A stretch of DNA of 64,000 nt from Chryseobacterium vaccae (GTDB taxonomy: Bacteria; Bacteroidota; Bacteroidia; Flavobacteriales; Weeksellaceae): contig NZ_VSWH01000001.1 in the NCBI RefSeq assembly GCF_009602705.1, forward strand, positions 124,001-188,000, given 5' to 3'. The position numbers were made by a program, and so were the translations under genes. A model generated the notes under the pieces. That model made no database searches and had not been told where the DNA came from. It saw nothing but the letters and a program-made list of their open reading frames with translations. Positions 63,544 through 64,000 of this stretch are shown in pieces. Numbering within the stretch: position 1 is the stretch's first letter; every line of letters starts with the position of its first letter.

Positions 63544-64000
63544 TTGGAAAATGGTTAAACTTTCTACATTATGTTCTCGGATTGGAGATGGTTTACACGG
63601 AACACCAAAATATGTTGATTATGGTAATGTTTTTTTTATAAATGGGAATAATTTAAAAGAAGGAAAAATTGAAATTAATGATGATACTAAAAGGGTTTCA
63701 GAGGATGACTTAAAAATGAATTTTATTCTGTTAGATTCATTTTCACTTTTAATAGGTATAAATGGGACAATAGGTAATATGGCATTTTATAATGGCCAAA
63801 AGTTAATGTTAGGTAAAAGTGCTGCTTATTTAAATTTTAAAAGTGAGATTAATAGATTTTATTATTTTTATTTTCAATTACCTAGAGTACAAAAGCATTT
63901 TTATGATATTGCTACTGGCTCAACTATTAAAAATCTTTCCTTACGTTCATTGAATGATTTTGAGGTTCCATTTCCCAACGATGATGAAGGAAATAAAATA
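63536..64000 (+). CDS. hsdS: Type I restriction enzyme S subunit, truncated by the window end
   Basis: The frame from ATG 63536 (MNNWKMVKLSTLCSRIGDGL) runs open to base 64000, giving 155 residues. It has the target-recognition-domain start (DGLHGTPKYVDYGNVFFING), the SLLIGINGTIGNM strand, and TGSTIKNLSLRSLNDFEVPF, the end of the first TRD. HsdS sets the recognition sequence. The second TRD lies outside the window. Overlap of 8 bp with hsdM supports this start. Confidence 0.9.
   Translation, partial: MNNWKMVKLSTLCSRIGDGLHGTPKYVDYGNVFFINGNNLKEGKIEINDDTKRVSEDDLKMNFILLDSFSLLIGINGTIGNMAFYNGQKLMLGKSAAYLNFKSEINRFYYFYFQLPRVQKHFYDIATGSTIKNLSLRSLNDFEVPFPNDDEGNKI

Overview
The window looks like a Flavobacteriia chromosome, most likely Chryseobacterium or a close Weeksellaceae relative. 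The signs are AT-rich DNA, Bacteroidetes-type promoters (TAnnTTTG), weak Shine-Dalgarno sites, GLPGLI, DUF2911, SusC/SusD and MauE family genes, short Crp/Fnr proteins, and TGLAYxD-type tyrosine recombinases. The genus is inferred from these features; no search was run.

Bases 1-18004 are ordinary chromosome. They hold Crp/Fnr regulators, secreted and lipoprotein genes, a DinB/ogt/DUF2911/GNAT/cupin run, a PEGA lipoprotein, a dienelactone-hydrolase-like protein, a pair of paralogous secreted proteins (one with thrombospondin type 3 repeats), a HAD phosphatase, a nucleoside hydrolase-like protein, an HsdR_N-type protein divergent from holA, trxB and a small conserved protein.

A tRNA-Ser(UGA) at 18005-18089 and a tyrosine recombinase at 18343 mark the start of an integrated island. 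Its first cargo is a CBASS-type locus at 21385-26738: a divergent HTH/ImmA-like protease pair (CapH/CapP-like), then a CD-NTase, a Cap2 E2-E1 fusion, a Cap3 JAMM peptidase and a PD-(D/E)XK-like protein as the only effector candidate. Two copies of one IS481-type element with identical transposases flank this locus in opposite orientation, and each copy has its own 7-bp target duplication.

Bases 28299-46148 are a dense minus-strand defence block. Listed from its promoter end: an HTH regulator, a nuclease-RecQ helicase fusion with a membrane-anchored coiled-coil partner, a Zorya type I set in the order ZorB-ZorA-ZorC-ZorD, an HNH endonuclease, an unrecognised 513-residue protein with a predicted membrane segment, and a pair of DUF262 proteins (one with DUF1524).

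Bases 46149-55839 carry a different kind of system. A strong promoter is followed by a long, highly structured leader (three hairpin regions), then TlpA-DUF3738, SusC and SusD. A convergent pair, a MauE-like membrane protein and a short exported two-cysteine peptide (DUF6520-like), lies downstream, followed by a membrane-bound TPR-AraC regulator.

Bases 56017-64000 hold a Crp/Fnr, a VOC protein and a P-loop kinase-like gene, then a tandem array of palindromic 32-bp repeats, two small HTH-type genes typical of Bacteroidetes mobile elements, and a type I restriction-modification operon (hsdR, hsdM and a truncated hsdS that runs off the window). No duplicate of the tRNA 3' end was seen, so the far end of the island is probably outside the window.
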